From Rhodoblastus sp. 17X3 (GTDB lineage Bacteria > Pseudomonadota > Alphaproteobacteria > Rhizobiales > Beijerinckiaceae): a stretch of DNA of 62,183 bases. The stretch lies in NCBI RefSeq assembly GCF_030056575.1, contig NZ_JASHHX010000023.1, positions 1 to 62,183 of the forward strand, written 5' to 3'. A program made the translations under genes and the position numbers. Below are positions 61,457 to 62,183 of this stretch, in pieces (positions within the stretch are counted from its first letter, which is position 1; the number at the start of each line of letters is the position of its first letter). The notes under the pieces were generated by a model. The model was given only the letters and a program-made list of their open reading frames with translations. It had not been told where the DNA came from and searched no databases.

Positions 61457-62183
<727 letters not shown>

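Overview
The window is high-GC bacterial chromosome with Alphaproteobacteria/Rhizobiales-type content: a FixJ-type regulator, a phasin, an orphan Flp pilin, small rhizobial-type proteins and a type VI secretion system (T6SS) with a TssL-OmpA fusion. I suspect a Beijerinckiaceae/Methylocystaceae-like organism, but that is inference because no rRNA or other phylogenetic marker is present. I saw no tRNA, rRNA, IS element or CRISPR array.

Layout. 1-10 kb is housekeeping and signalling: a cut-off membrane protein, an APC-type amino-acid permease, a cupin, a Flp pilin, a CorA-like channel, a phasin, several small proteins, a FixJ-like regulator divergent from a PAS hybrid histidine kinase, and a frameshifted single-domain response regulator. 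10.1-15.5 kb is a TetR-controlled RND efflux operon with a clear palindromic operator. 16-24.4 kb is an island of exported proteins: a propeller-like protein ending in an NlpC/P60-like domain, triple- and single-repeat DUF4399 proteins, an FGE-fold protein without the usual cysteines, a caspase-like protein with a long coiled coil, a DUF4424 protein and a DUF4280 (PAAR-like) protein.

24.4-52.2 kb is a T6SS in two divergent arms around a 199-bp spacer at 40409-40607. The leftward arm reads vgrG, a DUF6931-like gene, tagH, tssK, tssL(OmpA), tssM, tagF, pppA, ppkA, then a caspase-like peptidase with an EF-hand and a DUF4384 protein, all in one direction with short gaps. The rightward arm reads tssA, tssB, tssC, hcp, tssE, tssF, tssG, clpV, then two unrecognised genes. 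No TssJ lipoprotein is visible. PpkA, PppA, TagH and TagF form the usual threonine-phosphorylation control set. The co-oriented caspase and DUF4384 genes next to it are the most interesting association here.

52.2-55.1 kb holds a methyltransferase with a regulatory domain, a small exported protein, and a degraded stretch with an MgtC-like C-terminal remnant. 55.1-62.2 kb is a type I secretion locus: a collagen-like protein cut by the window edge (the likely cargo), an ABC exporter with an unusual long N-terminus, a HlyD-type adaptor and a Sel1-repeat protein. Long antisense reading frames over the high-GC genes were treated as shadows and left out.
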